DNA from: Cloacibacterium sp046296655
Lineage (GTDB): Bacteria > Bacteroidota > Bacteroidia > Flavobacteriales > Weeksellaceae
DNA: 6,528 bases
Assembly (NCBI GenBank): GCA_046296655.1
Contig: JBKBLE010000044.1
Coordinates: 1 to 6,528 of the forward strand
Reading direction: 5' to 3'
Part shown: in pieces, positions 1-5,010 of the stretch
Position numbering within the stretch: the stretch's first letter is position 1
How the letters are laid out: each line of letters starts with the position of its first letter
Position numbers and translations under genes: made by a program
Notes under the pieces: generated by a model
The model's input: only the letters and a program-made list of their open reading frames with translations
The model's database searches: none
What the model was told of the DNA's origin: nothing

Positions 1-76
1 TTTTTTTGTTGTACAACCTCAAAGATACTTTGAGTTACTTTAATTCCTTCTTATTTTTTTATTTAGGACGCTATTG
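1..76 (-). mobile_element. 5' end of an insertion sequence, truncated by the window edge
   Basis: The reverse complement of this stretch matches bases 6415-6490 at 74 of 76 positions, and the match stops abruptly at base 76, where the fasciclin fragment begins. At the right edge the same sequence leads straight into a transposase start codon, so this is the upstream terminus and leader of the same element, oriented leftward. Its start codon should lie about seven bases beyond the window. The terminus reads CAATAGCGTCCTAAAT from the outside in. The leader contains a 7-bp hairpin (18-34, loop ATA) and a perfect 10-bp palindrome, GTTGTACAAC (8-17). The family (IS4-like) is inferred only from the ten residues visible in the other copy. 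Confidence 0.8.
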
Positions 77-235
77 ACTGACGGTCAATCATTAGGTATG
101 GTAGACGGTAAAAATATTACTATTAAAATGGTGAATGGCAAACCTACCATCAACGGAACGGTTAATATTATTGCCTCTGTTCCTGCATCTAACGGAATTG
201 TACACGTAGTAGATGGTGTTATTTTACCACAATAA
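77..235 (+). pseudogene. 3' fragment of a fasciclin-domain protein gene, cut by the IS
   Basis: The frame ending at the TAA of 233-235 encodes about 52 residues that look like the C-terminal half of a fasciclin (FAS1) domain: a beta-hairpin segment (KNITIKMVNGKPTING) followed by the conserved H2-like motif ASNGIVHVVDGVILPQ, which normally ends the domain. FAS1 proteins are usually secreted or surface-anchored and linked to adhesion. The family's N-terminal part and any signal peptide are absent. The frame stays open leftward into the IS until a stop at 41-43, with no credible start, so the gene was interrupted at base 76/77. The rest may lie beyond the left IS copy or, if the segment has inverted, beyond the right one. 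No start codon or promoter can be assigned. Confidence 0.8.
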
Positions 236-260
236 TTAATACATAGGTTTTTCACAACAA

Positions 261-293
261 AAGGCTTACTGATTTTTAGTAAGTCTTTTTTTT
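261..293 (+). terminator. Rho-independent terminator after the fasciclin fragment
   Basis: GGCTTACT (263-270) and AGTAAGTC (278-285) form an 8-bp stem with one G-U pair and a 7-base loop. A run of eight T follows at once. It lies 27 bases past the fasciclin stop codon. The same stem motif recurs in the terminator at 1779-1807. Confidence 0.8.
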
Positions 294-316
294 ATAGCAT
301 CTTTTGCAATTTTTTT

Positions 317-393
317 AACGCAAAGATTATTTATTATTCTTATGTTTTTAAGGAAGCAAAGTTGGCGAAATTCATTCGCTATGAAGCTTTGTG
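317..393 (+). repeat. Dispersed extragenic repeat, copy A (degenerate)
   Basis: It starts AACGCAAAGATT and shares TTCTTATGTTTTTAAGGAAG and then CAAAGTTGG with copy B (598-676). Its right part has decayed: where B and C carry a clean GAATTCGCTAGCGAATT palindrome, A reads AAATTCATTCGCTATGAAGC. The minus-strand open frames across 266-526 and 372-572 arise from these repeats and show no protein family. I recall similar repeats between genes in Chryseobacterium-type genomes. Their function is unknown to me. Confidence 0.7.
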
Positions 394-597
394 GAAATTG
401 TATATTTTCTATCACAAAGTTCTCGGAGATGTAGTGAAATGATGGCATTTTTGAGGGTTCTGAGGAACATTGGAAATTGTGAAGTCGTGAAGTTGAAATA
501 TTTTGCTTTTTGAAGAGATTCTTCACTATGCTGCGCTTCGTTCAGAATGACAAGATTATGTTTTTTGCTCACGATTAGGAATCTGAATTATTTTTGA
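394..597. other. Non-coding stretch with repeat-like remnants
   Basis: No credible gene is seen on either strand. Bases 514-556 contain a fragment (GATTCTTCACTATGCTGC, then CTTCGTTCAGAATGACAAG) that resembles a motif commonly scattered between genes in flavobacteria. That likeness is from memory, not a search. The remainder has no terminator, tRNA or clear promoter. Together with copies A and B it makes up a gene-free interval of about 560 bases between the fasciclin terminator and the toxin-antitoxin operon. Confidence 0.5.
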
Positions 598-676
598 AAC
601 GCAAAGATTTTTTATAATTCTTATGTTTTTAAGGAAGCAAAGTTGGAATTCGCTAGCGAATTGATGAAGCGTGTGT
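598..676 (+). repeat. Dispersed extragenic repeat, copy B
   Basis: It begins AACGCAAAGATTTTT, shares its middle with copy A, and ends in 32 bases (645-676) identical to bases 1519-1550 of copy C. Within that block AATTCGCTAGCGAATT (647-662) is a perfect 16-bp palindrome, followed by GATGAAGCGTGTGT. With copy C it flanks the toxin-antitoxin operon as a direct repeat. Confidence 0.8.
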
Positions 677-822
677 ATAAATTTATATATATCAAGGATC
701 ACAAATGAGCGAGATAGTTTAAAGTTTGGTATAATTGAAACCACTCAAAAGGATTCTTGATGTTGCGGTGTTTATTCACAAAACTTCAAAAAAACATTCT
801 GATATTTTCAAATATGAAAATT

Positions 823-852
823 TGTACATATATTTGTACAAATAAAAGTACA
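823..852 (+). promoter_or_regulatory. Autoregulatory operator and promoter of the YefM-YoeB operon
   Basis: Two TGTACA hexamers lie at 823-828 and 835-840, 12 bp apart centre to centre, each inside a longer palindromic context (TTTGTACA...TGTACAAA). A third partial site, AGTACA, lies at 847-852. TGTACA is the known core of the E. coli yefM-yoeB operator, where paired palindromes bind the YefM-YoeB complex; I recall the same 12-bp spacing there. TATATTTGT at 829-837 matches the Bacteroidota -7 consensus TAnnTTTGY and lies across the paired sites, so complex binding would block initiation. The predicted start near 843 leaves a leader of only about 13 bases. The -33 element is weak. Confidence 0.75.
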
Positions 853-855
853 AAA

Positions 856-1110
856 ATGATTGTAACTAGCATTTCTGATTTCAGAAAAGACATCAAAAAT
901 TATTTAGATCGAGTGGCGAAGAATTTTGAAACTCTTATCATAAATCGTGGAAAAGATTCGGGGATTGTGGTTATTTCTCTTGAAGAATACAATTCTTTAA
1001 TGGCTACCAATCACGAATTATCATCACGTATCAATGAAAAGCGATTAGATGCTGCCATTGAAAAACTTAACCAAGGCAATTCATTTGAAAAACCATTAAT
1101 TGAAGAATAA
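856..1110 (+). CDS. yefM: Antitoxin of the YefM (Phd/YefM) family
   Basis: This 84-residue protein is the labile antitoxin that binds and neutralises the YoeB toxin encoded next to it, and it should repress the operon through the TGTACA sites just upstream. The N-terminal 55 or so residues form the Phd/YefM DNA-binding and dimerisation fold, with the typical opening MIVTSISDFRKDIKNYLDRV and the strand pattern TLIINRGKDSGIVVISLEEY. The polar, charged C-terminal tail (from about residue 60) would wrap the toxin. I chose the ATG at 856. The frame is open back to 757, but earlier starts would put the operator inside the gene and add residues the family lacks. The stop codon overlaps the toxin's start by one base (TAATG), which suggests translational coupling. 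Confidence 0.92.
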   Translation: MIVTSISDFRKDIKNYLDRVAKNFETLIINRGKDSGIVVISLEEYNSLMATNHELSSRINEKRLDAAIEKLNQGNSFEKPLIEE

Positions 1111-1367
1111 TGAAGTACATTTTCGTAGATGAATCTTGGGAAGATTATCTTTATTGGCAGAAAACAGACAAAAAGAAGCTAAAAAGAATTAATGAACTTC
1201 TAAAAGATATTGCGAGAAATCCGTTTGAAGGAATCGGAAAACCCGAACCTTTAAAACACAAATATTCTGGATTTTGGTCACGAAGAATTGATGAGGAACA
1301 CCGATTAATCTATAAATACGAGGAAGAACAAATTTTAATTGCCAAATGCAGGTTCCATTATGACTAA
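1110..1367 (+). CDS. yoeB: Toxin YoeB, ribosome-dependent mRNA endonuclease
   Basis: At 85 residues this has the normal length of YoeB, a RelE-superfamily toxin that enters the ribosomal A site and cuts mRNA during translation, stopping growth when the antitoxin is degraded. It matches E. coli YoeB closely throughout: ESWEDYLYWQKTD near the start, the NPFEGIGKPEPLKH loop (37-50), SGFWSRRIDEEHRLIY (53-68) and the terminal CRFHYD. The catalytic residues of the family, Glu46, Arg65, His83 and Tyr84, are all present at the same positions, so the toxin appears active. It is co-transcribed with yefM and followed about 45 bases later by a terminator, making a self-contained two-gene unit. Confidence 0.96.
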   Translation: MKYIFVDESWEDYLYWQKTDKKKLKRINELLKDIARNPFEGIGKPEPLKHKYSGFWSRRIDEEHRLIYKYEEEQILIAKCRFHYD

Positions 1368-1412
1368 AACGGCGTTTATTTTCTCTCCCTTTATTCAAAT
1401 ATTCTTTAAAAC

Positions 1413-1443
1413 TCCTGAGTCATAAGACTTGGGATTTTTTTTT
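1413..1443 (+). terminator. Rho-independent terminator of the yefM-yoeB operon
   Basis: TCCTGAGTC (1413-1421) and GACTTGGGA (1426-1434) form a 9-bp stem with two G-U pairs and the tetraloop ATAA. Nine T follow at 1435-1443. It lies 46 bases beyond the yoeB stop and serves the rightward operon. Confidence 0.85.
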
Positions 1444-1470
1444 ATTTGGTTTCTTCTGAATTTTTTTTGA

Positions 1471-1550
1471 AACGCAAAGATTTTAAACTTAAAACAATGT
1501 TATTAAACGAGCAAAATGGGAATTCGCTAGCGAATTGATGAAGCGTGTGT
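1471..1550 (+). repeat. Dispersed extragenic repeat, copy C
   Basis: It starts AACGCAAAGATTTTA, has a middle different from copies A and B (TTAAAACAATGTTATTAAAC), and ends in a 32-base block (1519-1550) identical to that of copy B, including the palindrome AATTCGCTAGCGAATT (1521-1536). The conserved block beside a variable middle suggests that the palindromic right part is what is maintained. Confidence 0.8.
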
Positions 1551-1586
1551 TTTAAAACGTTTTTTCCGAACGGATTTATTTGTGTT

Positions 1587-1750
1587 GTGGCTTCGACAGG
1601 CTCAGCCACCGATTGTGGAAAATTTATAGGTTTAGGAAATAAAATGAGCTCCCTTTAGGGCTGGGGTAATCTCATTTTATTATCCTTTTTAAATTTTTCT
1701 TTCCCCAACCCTGGCTTCGACAACGCTCAGTCACCGAGGTGGAAAATTAT
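1587..1750. repeat. Pair of short direct repeats around nested hairpins, intergenic
   Basis: Two related units, TGGCTTCGACAGGCTCAGCC (from 1588) and TGGCTTCGACAACGCTCAGT (from 1712), each continue CACCGA...GTGGAAAATT to about 1626 and 1750. Unit one folds as GTGGCT/AGCCAC. Between them AATAAAATGAG (1638-1648) pairs perfectly with CTCATTTTATT (1671-1681), with CCC-TTTA-GGG (1651-1660) inside its loop. Alternatively AGGGCTGGGG (1657-1666) can pair with CCCCAACCCT (1703-1712). I recall the CTTCGACAGGCTCAG core as a common extragenic motif in many bacteria. No gene is seen in 1444-1831. Confidence 0.6.
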
Positions 1751-1778
1751 TTTTTTTAAGTTCCACAAAAAACAAAAA

Positions 1779-1807
1779 GGCTTACTGAAATTCAGCAAGC
1801 CTTTTTT
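1779..1807 (-). terminator. Bidirectional terminator downstream of the 12-helix membrane protein gene
   Basis: GGCTTACTGAA (1779-1789) pairs with TTCAGCAAGCC (1791-1801), with one A-C mismatch and a central loop. A-rich sequence on the left and T-rich sequence on the right flank it, so it can act on either strand. It lies 25 bases past the stop of the leftward membrane protein gene, its probable user. Confidence 0.75.
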
Positions 1808-1831
1808 GGATTTATAAAAAAGTAAGGGGGG

Positions 1832-3040
1832 TTAATTGTTTTTTTCCTTTAAGGTGTTGAAGATGATTAGAATGGAGATTAAAATGAGTACAGAGATTCC
1901 AAATAAAAATTCATTGGCAAAAGGAATCGCTACATATTTTATCGAGAAAATGCCCATTAATCCCAATAAAAATTCATTCAGAAAAACGCTTAACAGAAAA
2001 TATTTTAATCCAGCATTTAATCTTGGGCTTGTTTTAAAATTTTGAATCACTTGACTCAACAAAAAAGTTGCGACACACATCAATAAAATCAAGTGTAAAT
2101 AGGCAATCACCACGTTTCTAAAACCGAACGCAAATTGAGAAACCGCTGGAATTACTGAACCCAACTGCAATAAAATTTTCACCGCAAAAGCAAAGCCTAC
2201 ATAGATGAAAACAAATCTCTGTAAAGCATTGGTAGTGGTTTTTATCTTTGGCCATTGATTTTTCATCCATTTAAAAAATAAAAAAGCACCATGTGTTTGA
2301 ACAAGCGTTGCCAAAACAATGACTAGATAAATCCAAACAGGCAGTTTCAACCATAAAACCGATAAACCGAAGCCTATGAAACAGCCTATGAACAACAACC
2401 AAAATATCATTTTGTTTTCTGTCGAACTGATTAGAATTCCTTTTTCTTTCAGGTGATAAAAGAGCAATCCTAGACATGAAAAAATAAAAAATCCGTTGTA
2501 CTGAAAATGCAGATAAAAATAGGTAGACGCTAAATATAATTCCTGTACCACGTTTTTACTTGCCATCATATAACTCAAAGTAAAAACGCCTAATGAAGAC
2601 AATACCGCAAAGAAAAACGCTGCTAAAAACCAAATTTTGGAAGTTTCCTGATGGTTTTTAAGGTCTTTTATTAAGAAAAAATAGTACACAAAACTATTCA
2701 GCAAAGCGATGGTAGAAAAAATGATGGACAGCCAAAAATATCCTGCATAGAGAAAACTCAACAGCATTCCGTAAGAAGCGAAAAAATTAATCCCAATCAA
2801 TATTTGGTATTTTTTCATCTGAATTCCTTCTACGGTTTTGCTCAAATATTGCGCAACTAAAATGTAAATGCAAGAAGTGATGAAGCCATAAAAAGCAAAA
2901 TGAGAATGCCCTTCTTGCAGATGTTTTTGTTCTACAAAAGGCAAAGAAAACGCAATTTTATAGCGCATCAATACGCCTAAAATCGCAACGATTACAAAAC
3001 TGAAAACAGAAAACTTAAGTAAGAATGCTTGATTTTTCAT
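1832..3040 (-). CDS. 12-helix membrane protein, divergent heme-copper oxidase subunit I-like
   Basis: This 402-residue protein is almost wholly hydrophobic, with about twelve predicted helices (roughly 8-25, 45-65, 79-97, 101-124, 135-158, 170-195, 211-231, 234-256, 273-292, 307-330, 345-362 and 376-394). That is the topology of heme-copper oxidase subunit I, including NorB and cbb3 CcoN. Histidines sit where that family places ligands: EGHSHFAFYGF in helix 2 (His45, His47), YLHFQYNGFF in helix 6 (His178), and AYLHLILLM in helix 10 (His316). The helix 7 His-His pair that binds the second metal in true oxidases is missing, so it may bind heme without being a normal oxidase or NO reductase. Function is inferred by pattern only; another 12-helix protein is possible. 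It lies 53 bases after a Crp/Fnr-family gene on the same strand, with a Crp-like palindrome between them. The start is the only ATG consistent with a complete first helix. Confidence 0.6.
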   Translation of the reverse strand: MKNQAFLLKFSVFSFVIVAILGVLMRYKIAFSLPFVEQKHLQEGHSHFAFYGFITSCIYILVAQYLSKTVEGIQMKKYQILIGINFFASYGMLLSFLYAGYFWLSIIFSTIALLNSFVYYFFLIKDLKNHQETSKIWFLAAFFFAVLSSLGVFTLSYMMASKNVVQELYLASTYFYLHFQYNGFFIFSCLGLLFYHLKEKGILISSTENKMIFWLLFIGCFIGFGLSVLWLKLPVWIYLVIVLATLVQTHGAFLFFKWMKNQWPKIKTTTNALQRFVFIYVGFAFAVKILLQLGSVIPAVSQFAFGFRNVVIAYLHLILLMCVATFLLSQVIQNFKTSPRLNAGLKYFLLSVFLNEFLLGLMGIFSIKYVAIPFANEFLFGISVLILISILIIFNTLKEKNN

Positions 3041-3044
3041 GCCC

Positions 3045-3090
3045 TAAAATTAGAGCATTTAAACCACTTATTCTATGATTGTAATCACAG
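3045..3090 (-). promoter_or_regulatory. Putative Crp/Fnr-type operator and promoter of the membrane protein gene
   Basis: The stretch 3073-3090 is an 18-bp palindrome with one mismatched pair. Its core, TGATT-GT-AATCA (3076-3087), is perfect, and on the minus strand it reads TGTGA-TTACAA-TCATA, close to the Crp consensus TGTGA-N6-TCACA. A possible -7 element, TAATTTTA (minus strand of 3045-3052), differs from TAnnTTTG only at the last base. If both are real, transcription would begin at about the ATG of the membrane protein gene, making a leaderless mRNA with the operator centred near -41. The likely binder is the regulator encoded just upstream, but this is inference. Confidence 0.45.
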
Positions 3091-3093
3091 CGA

Positions 3094-3696
3094 CTAGAAA
3101 TAAATTTTACCATTTCTGATTTCTAACTTGCCGTCTCTTTCCATTTTTTTTACGGTTCTGATGATGGTTTCGGTTCTGAGACCCGTCATATTCGAAAGTT
3201 CTTTTCGGGTGATGTCAATCAGAATTTTTTCTTCGCCACAGCTTTTTTGCTTTTTATAATCGCAGAGTTGGCTGAAAATTCTGTTCTCAGGATTCAGGAA
3301 CACAATATTTTTAATGGAATTGCTTTTGCTGATGGATTTTTCGGCAATAGACTTGGTAAATTCTATGAGTAAATCGGGTTTTTGTTTGAGATAATTGAGG
3401 AAATCATCTTTGTTGATTTTATAAACTTCTGCACATTCTGAAGTCACCACTACATTTCCCGGAAAAGGCTTCCCTAAAAGAACAGCTGGCTCCCCGAAGA
3501 AACTTTGGTCAAACACTTTGTGTTGCAAAAATTCTTTTCCTTCTTCGGTAAAGTGAAAGACAGAAAGTTCTCCTTTTACCAAATAATAAAACGAATTCGA
3601 ATAACTTCCTTCACTGTGAATAAGGTCGCCTTTTTTGTATTTTTTTAACTCAGCATTTGTGTTAAAACTAAATTCTTGATCTATAATAAAACTCAT
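3094..3696 (-). CDS. Crp/Fnr-family transcriptional regulator
   Basis: From the ATG at 3696 this is a 200-residue protein with the two Crp domains. Residues 15-105 form a cyclic-nucleotide-type beta barrel (KKGDLIHSEG, YYLVKGELSVF, FFGEPAVLLGKPFPGN), and residues 160-200 a winged helix-turn-helix (DITRKELSNMTGL, RTETIIRTVKKMERDGK). The Arg-Ser pair that holds cAMP in E. coli Crp is replaced by PGN at about 79-81, and there is no N-terminal cysteine cluster as in Fnr, so the signal is unknown. The frame is open to an ATG at 3747, but the added residues (MHYEL...) are encoded by the inverted repeat of the neighbouring IS, so that start is rejected. The gene probably controls itself or the adjacent membrane protein gene. 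Its native promoter may have been displaced by the IS, whose edge is 36 bases from the start codon. Confidence 0.88.
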   Translation of the reverse strand: MSFIIDQEFSFNTNAELKKYKKGDLIHSEGSYSNSFYYLVKGELSVFHFTEEGKEFLQHKVFDQSFFGEPAVLLGKPFPGNVVVTSECAEVYKINKDDFLNYLKQKPDLLIEFTKSIAEKSISKSNSIKNIVFLNPENRIFSQLCDYKKQKSCGEEKILIDITRKELSNMTGLRTETIIRTVKKMERDGKLEIRNGKIYF

Positions 3697-3731
3697 CTCA
3701 AACCATTTTAACTTTCTGCAATTTACAAAAT

Positions 3732-4713
3732 ATAACTCGTAGTGCATTATAAAAAAGGTTGCTCAAGTGACTAAAAATTAGTATATTGTATTGACTATCA
3801 ATCAAATACCATTATGAGCGACCTTGAGGCAAGTTACAACTTAATTTTAAATAATTTAAGAGACATTTCAGAAACTGAAGATTTTTATTTTAAACCTATA
3901 AAACCAAAACTATCTGATATAGAGTTGATTGGTTTGATTATTTTGGCTGAATTTAAGTCCATTGATTCTGAACATCAAATTTTTAGAGAAATAAAAGGTT
4001 TTGAAATTGAACCAAAAATTGAAAGAAGTGTTTATAACAGAAGGAAGCGAAAACTATTCCCTTTTATCGAAGAAATAAGAATGAAAATGGTGGATAAATT
4101 GAATGAATCTGAAAATTACTTTGTAGTAGACAGCATGCCTTTGGAAGTATGTAAACTATCTCGTTCCTCCAGAAGCAGGATTTGCAAGGATGTAGATTAT
4201 GCTTATCCCAACAAAGGATTTTGTGCTTCGCAGAACCTACATTTTTATGGATATAAACTACATGCTGTCTGTTCCATTTCTGGGGTTTTTCAGAGTTTTG
4301 ATATTTCTCCTGCATCCGTTCACGACATCCACTACTTACAAGATATAAAACTCCAAATGTCTGACTGTGTGTTACTTGGGGACAAAGGCTATTTGTCTCA
4401 AACCATCCAGTTAGACTTATTCAATGAGGTAAATATAGAATTAGAAACTCCTAAAAGGAAAAATCAAAAAGACTACAAGCCACAGTTTTATCAATTCAAA
4501 AAATATCGGAAAAGAATCGAAACGTTATTTTCCCAACTTTGTGACCAATTTATGATTAGAAGGAACTATGCCAAAACTTTTCAAGGTTTTAAAACCAGAA
4601 TTTTGGCTAAAATTGCAACACTAACAACTATTCAATATCTGAATAAATTTCTTTTCGGCAGAAATATAAACAACCTAAAAATAAATCTCGCGTGATAATG
4701 CACTACGGGTTAT
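3732..4713 (+). mobile_element. Complete IS982-family insertion sequence
   Basis: The ends are 19-bp inverted repeats differing at one position: ATAACTCGTAGTGCATTAT (3732-3750), and at 4695-4713 ATAATGCACTACGGGTTAT. The total of about 980 bp and the single transposase gene fit IS982. The exact termini may lie two or three bases further in, at ACYCGTAG. No convincing target duplication is visible at any of these choices, because the flanks are simply AT-rich. The element lies between the tRNA-Ser terminator and the Crp/Fnr-family gene, transcribed opposite to both. Confidence 0.88.
3814..4695 (+). CDS. IS982-family transposase
   Basis: This 293-residue DDE transposase has the normal length for the family and no frameshift, so the element may still be mobile. 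The catalytic triad is visible as Asp106 (FVVDSMPLEVCK), Asp190 (LLGDKGYLSQ) and Glu236 (KRIETLFSQL). Other family features are VYNRRKRKLF (73-82), SRSSRSRIC (116-124), FYGYKLHAVCSISG (144-157) and the basic C-terminal region FKTRILAKIATLTTIQYL. The N-terminal 70 residues would include the DNA-binding part. The ATG at 3814 lies 63 bases inside the left repeat, and the TGA ends on the first base of the right repeat, a compact arrangement typical of an intact IS. Confidence 0.93.
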   Translation: MSDLEASYNLILNNLRDISETEDFYFKPIKPKLSDIELIGLIILAEFKSIDSEHQIFREIKGFEIEPKIERSVYNRRKRKLFPFIEEIRMKMVDKLNESENYFVVDSMPLEVCKLSRSSRSRICKDVDYAYPNKGFCASQNLHFYGYKLHAVCSISGVFQSFDISPASVHDIHYLQDIKLQMSDCVLLGDKGYLSQTIQLDLFNEVNIELETPKRKNQKDYKPQFYQFKKYRKRIETLFSQLCDQFMIRRNYAKTFQGFKTRILAKIATLTTIQYLNKFLFGRNINNLKINLA

Positions 4714-4765
4714 TTTTATAATATACATCTTATAGGTTTAAAAATAACAACAGAATTGGTCATAA

Positions 4766-4799
4766 AAAAACTCCCTTCCAAAAATGGAAGGGAGTTTTT
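4766..4799 (-). terminator. Strong terminator of the tRNA-Ser gene
   Basis: CTCCCTTCCA (4771-4780) and TGGAAGGGAG (4785-4794) form a perfect 10-bp stem around an AAAA loop. Flanking A and T runs extend the pairing to 4766-4799 and give a U tract in both directions. It lies ten bases past the 3' end of the tRNA, so the leftward tRNA transcript is its main user. Confidence 0.9.
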
Positions 4800-4808
4800 A
4801 TCTCCTTG

Positions 4809-4893
4809 CGGAGAGAGAGGGATTCGAACCCCCGGACCTGTTACAGTCAACGGTTTTCAAGACCGCCGCATTCGACCACTCTGCCATCTCTCC
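4809..4893 (-). tRNA. tRNA-Ser, anticodon UGA
   Basis: On the minus strand an 85-nt cloverleaf can be folded. The acceptor GGAGAGA pairs with TCTCTCC, followed by the discriminator G that is usual for serine tRNAs. The D arm contains the AGTGGTCGAATG region. The anticodon arm GCGGT-CTTGAAA-ACCGT presents TGA, and the T arm is GGGGG-TTCGAAT-CCCTC. The long variable arm (TTGACTGTAACAGGTCC region) makes it a class II tRNA, as expected for serine. The 3' CCA is not encoded (CAA follows). It reads UCA codons and, by wobble, others of the UCN box. A consensus promoter and a strong terminator make it a separate transcription unit from crcB upstream. Confidence 0.96.
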
Positions 4894-4920
4894 AGAAACG
4901 ATTATCTCGTTTTCAGTGGT

Positions 4921-4953
4921 GCAAATATAGAACCTTTTTAAATTCTGACAAAA
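4921..4953 (-). promoter_or_regulatory. Bacteroidota-type promoter of tRNA-Ser
   Basis: On the minus strand TTTTG (4949-4953) and TATATTTGC (4921-4929) are separated by 19 bases, an exact fit to the Bacteroidota primary sigma consensus TTTG-N19-TAnnTTTGY. The -7 element ends 28 bases from the first base of the tRNA, leaving a 5' leader of about 20 bases to be removed by RNase P. It is the clearest promoter in the window. Confidence 0.85.
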
Positions 4954-5010
4954 TTATTTTTTTAGATTTTTTCACATTTTTTATAACGCATTAATTTTCA
5001 ACATCAAAAA

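Noticed and set aside
266..744. Three minus-strand open frames of 62-86 codons
   Set aside because: They lie across dispersed repeats, share repeat-encoded peptides such as RQLCFLKNIRII, overlap one another and match no family I recognise.
691..761. Inverted repeat ATCAAGGATC / GATTCTTGAT upstream of the antitoxin
   Set aside because: It has one mismatch and a loop of about 50 bases in AT-rich DNA, with no link to a gene. It is likely chance.
757..855. N-terminal extension of the YefM frame
   Set aside because: It would place the operator and promoter inside the gene, and the added residues are not found in the family. The ATG at 856 gives the usual length.
1189..1398. Minus-strand open frame opposite yoeB
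   Set aside because: It is a shadow of the well-supported toxin gene and has no recognisable features.
294..1831. CRISPR array
   Set aside because: The repeats are few, unevenly spaced, differ in their middle parts and have no spacer pattern or cas genes.
1836..2477. Short open frames overlapping the membrane protein gene
   Set aside because: They lie within the coding sequence of the 402-residue protein and have no independent support.
3697..3747. N-terminal extension of the Crp/Fnr-family regulator
   Set aside because: Its start codon and first residues come from the inverted repeat of the IS982 element. The ATG at 3696 begins a normal-length protein.
3790..3802. ATTGA-CTA-TCAAT resembling an Fnr half-site pair upstream of the transposase
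   Set aside because: The spacer is three bases rather than four, the arms are short, and a transposase is an unlikely target.
3720..4725. Target-site duplication flanking the IS982 element
   Set aside because: No 3-9 base direct repeat was found at any plausible choice of termini. The shared bases are only AT-rich similarity.
4756..4994. Two plus-strand open frames of about 60 codons
   Set aside because: They run antisense through the tRNA-Ser gene and its terminator. The peptide RDSNPR is a well-known spurious translation of tRNA antisense sequence.
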